Shown here one piece after another: positions 63,198-64,000 of a stretch of DNA of 64,000 nucleotides. Made by a program: the position numbers and the translations under genes. Position 1 is the first letter of the stretch, and the number at the start of each line of letters is the position of its first letter. The DNA lies in the NCBI GenBank assembly GCA_037133675.1, contig JBAXNR010000009.1, positions 1 through 64,000 on the forward strand, given 5' to 3'. The notes beneath the pieces are model-generated. The model searched no databases and was not told the DNA's origin. It worked only from the letters and a program-made list of their open reading frames with translations. This DNA is from UBA4132 sp037133675 (GTDB taxonomy: Bacteria; Pseudomonadota; Gammaproteobacteria; Methylococcales; Methylomonadaceae).

Positions 63198-64000
63198 GTG
63201 GAAATACTAAAAATAAATAACTTTCTTTGCATTGAAAACGCAGAGATAGAAATTAAACGTATCAATCTTTTTATTGGTGAGCAGGCACAAGGCAAAAGTG
63301 TCATTGCTAAATTGATTTATTTTTTTAAAGAATATCCGTACACGTTAATTGGAAGTATTTATCGTGGTATAACTACTAAAGAGGGGAACGATGCTTTTGT
63401 ATTAGCTAAATTTGAAAAAATATTTCCAGCATATACATGGTCAAATACTGAATTTAATATTGAATATTCAAACAAATATTATTCCATTGCTATTTCATGC
63501 AAAGATGGAAAATTGAATTTAAATACCGATTCGATTATCAGAGAGGTCTTTACAGCTTTAAATGAAGCAAGACCATATATTGGTTTAGTTAATAATCAGT
63601 TTGTTAAAATTATTGGAGATAAAATTGTTTATCAAGGGAGAAATAATTTTATAATGGATGATGATTTTTCATTATTAGATGCTATTTTAGCTGACCAGCT
63701 ATTTAAACAAAAAAATTCTTTTTTAGAAAAAAATATCTATATTCCAGCAGGACGTTCTTTTTTTGCCACATTAGGCAATAATATTTTTTCATTTATTAAC
63801 TCGGAAATTAAAATAGATTACTTTTTGATTTTGTTTGGTAAAACTTATCAAAGTATTAGAGAAGATTACTATTATTGGCGTGAAGAAAACAAGGAAAAGC
63901 GTTTAAAATATATCATTGAAAAAATTATTGGTGGTCAATCTTTATTTGAAAACGGGCAAGATTGGATTGTTAATCAACGCGGTAAAATTAGTTTAGCCGA
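63198..64000 (+). CDS. AAA/SMC-like ATPase, truncated at window end
   Basis: At least 267 aa, start GTG at 63198 (the only start candidate after an in-frame stop at 63183). ILKINNFLCIENAEIEIKRINLFIGEQAQGKSVIAKLIYFF has the Walker A GEQAQGKS near residue 28 in the N-terminal setting of AAA_15/OLD/RecF-type ATPases. IPAGRSFFATL is a later family-like block. No stop before 64000, so signature and Walker B motifs are outside. Such ATPases belong to defence modules (PARIS-, Septu-, Gabija-like), but the partner gene cannot be seen. Confidence 0.65.
   Translation, partial: MEILKINNFLCIENAEIEIKRINLFIGEQAQGKSVIAKLIYFFKEYPYTLIGSIYRGITTKEGNDAFVLAKFEKIFPAYTWSNTEFNIEYSNKYYSIAISCKDGKLNLNTDSIIREVFTALNEARPYIGLVNNQFVKIIGDKIVYQGRNNFIMDDDFSLLDAILADQLFKQKNSFLEKNIYIPAGRSFFATLGNNIFSFINSEIKIDYFLILFGKTYQSIREDYYYWREENKEKRLKYIIEKIIGGQSLFENGQDWIVNQRGKISLA

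Overview
The window looks like chromosome of a gammaproteobacterial (type I, Methylococcales-like) methanotroph of moderate to low GC. The main evidence is a tetrahydromethanopterin C1 pathway pair (formyltransferase fhcD and formylmethanofuran dehydrogenase subunit fhcC at 55.3-57.0 kb). A bacteriohemerythrin beside an aa3/caa3-type cytochrome oxidase operon and the gammaproteobacterial order ftsY-ftsE-ftsX-rpoH agree with this. No rRNA, tRNA or CRISPR array was recognised.

Layout. 0-6.3 kb: two tandem membrane-associated P-loop GTPase-like proteins, small lipo- and membrane proteins, a VOC protein, a small HD-type alarmone hydrolase and TsaC. 6.5-13.4 kb: bacteriohemerythrin, then coxB-coxA-(32-aa membrane peptide)-ctaG-coxC, a DUF2909 protein, SURF1 and a Sco-like protein. 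13.4-18 kb: an unusual single reading frame joins a heme A synthase-like membrane domain to the FtsY GTPase, followed by ftsE, ftsX and rpoH. A CIRCE-type operator lies just before rpoH. 18-24 kb: typA, a HEPN/TPR pair, rhodanese, a glycosyltransferase and a LysR regulator.

24.2-47.3 kb: a large surface-polysaccharide (O-antigen type) locus, almost entirely on the minus strand. It holds WbpM/WbpL-type initiation genes, many glycosyltransferases, an L-aminosugar module (4,6-dehydratase, RmlD-like reductase, 2-epimerase), a Wzx flippase, several methyltransferases and a tightly overlapped seven-gene operon starting with rfbF-rfbG that should make a C-methyl-branched CDP-6-deoxyhexose. A 154-bp MITE-like insertion and an 11-base G tract sit in a decayed glycosyltransferase gene.

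47.4-57 kb: PLP enzyme, His-rich lipoprotein, an acyltransferase/alpha-beta hydrolase fusion next to mlaA, a Cache-domain membrane protein, a spermidine-synthase-like protein, an Rpn-type nuclease and fhcDC. 57-64 kb: an accessory, defence-like island with two toxin-antitoxin loci (one toxin frameshifted), nuclease-like proteins, a 1226-aa GHKL-ATPase/DUF3883 protein and an AAA ATPase cut by the window edge.

The most novel signals are the heme A synthase-FtsY fusion and two paralogous membrane miniproteins (50 and 53 aa, 24.2 and 52.4 kb) that share not only sequence but an upstream dyad, spacing and promoter.
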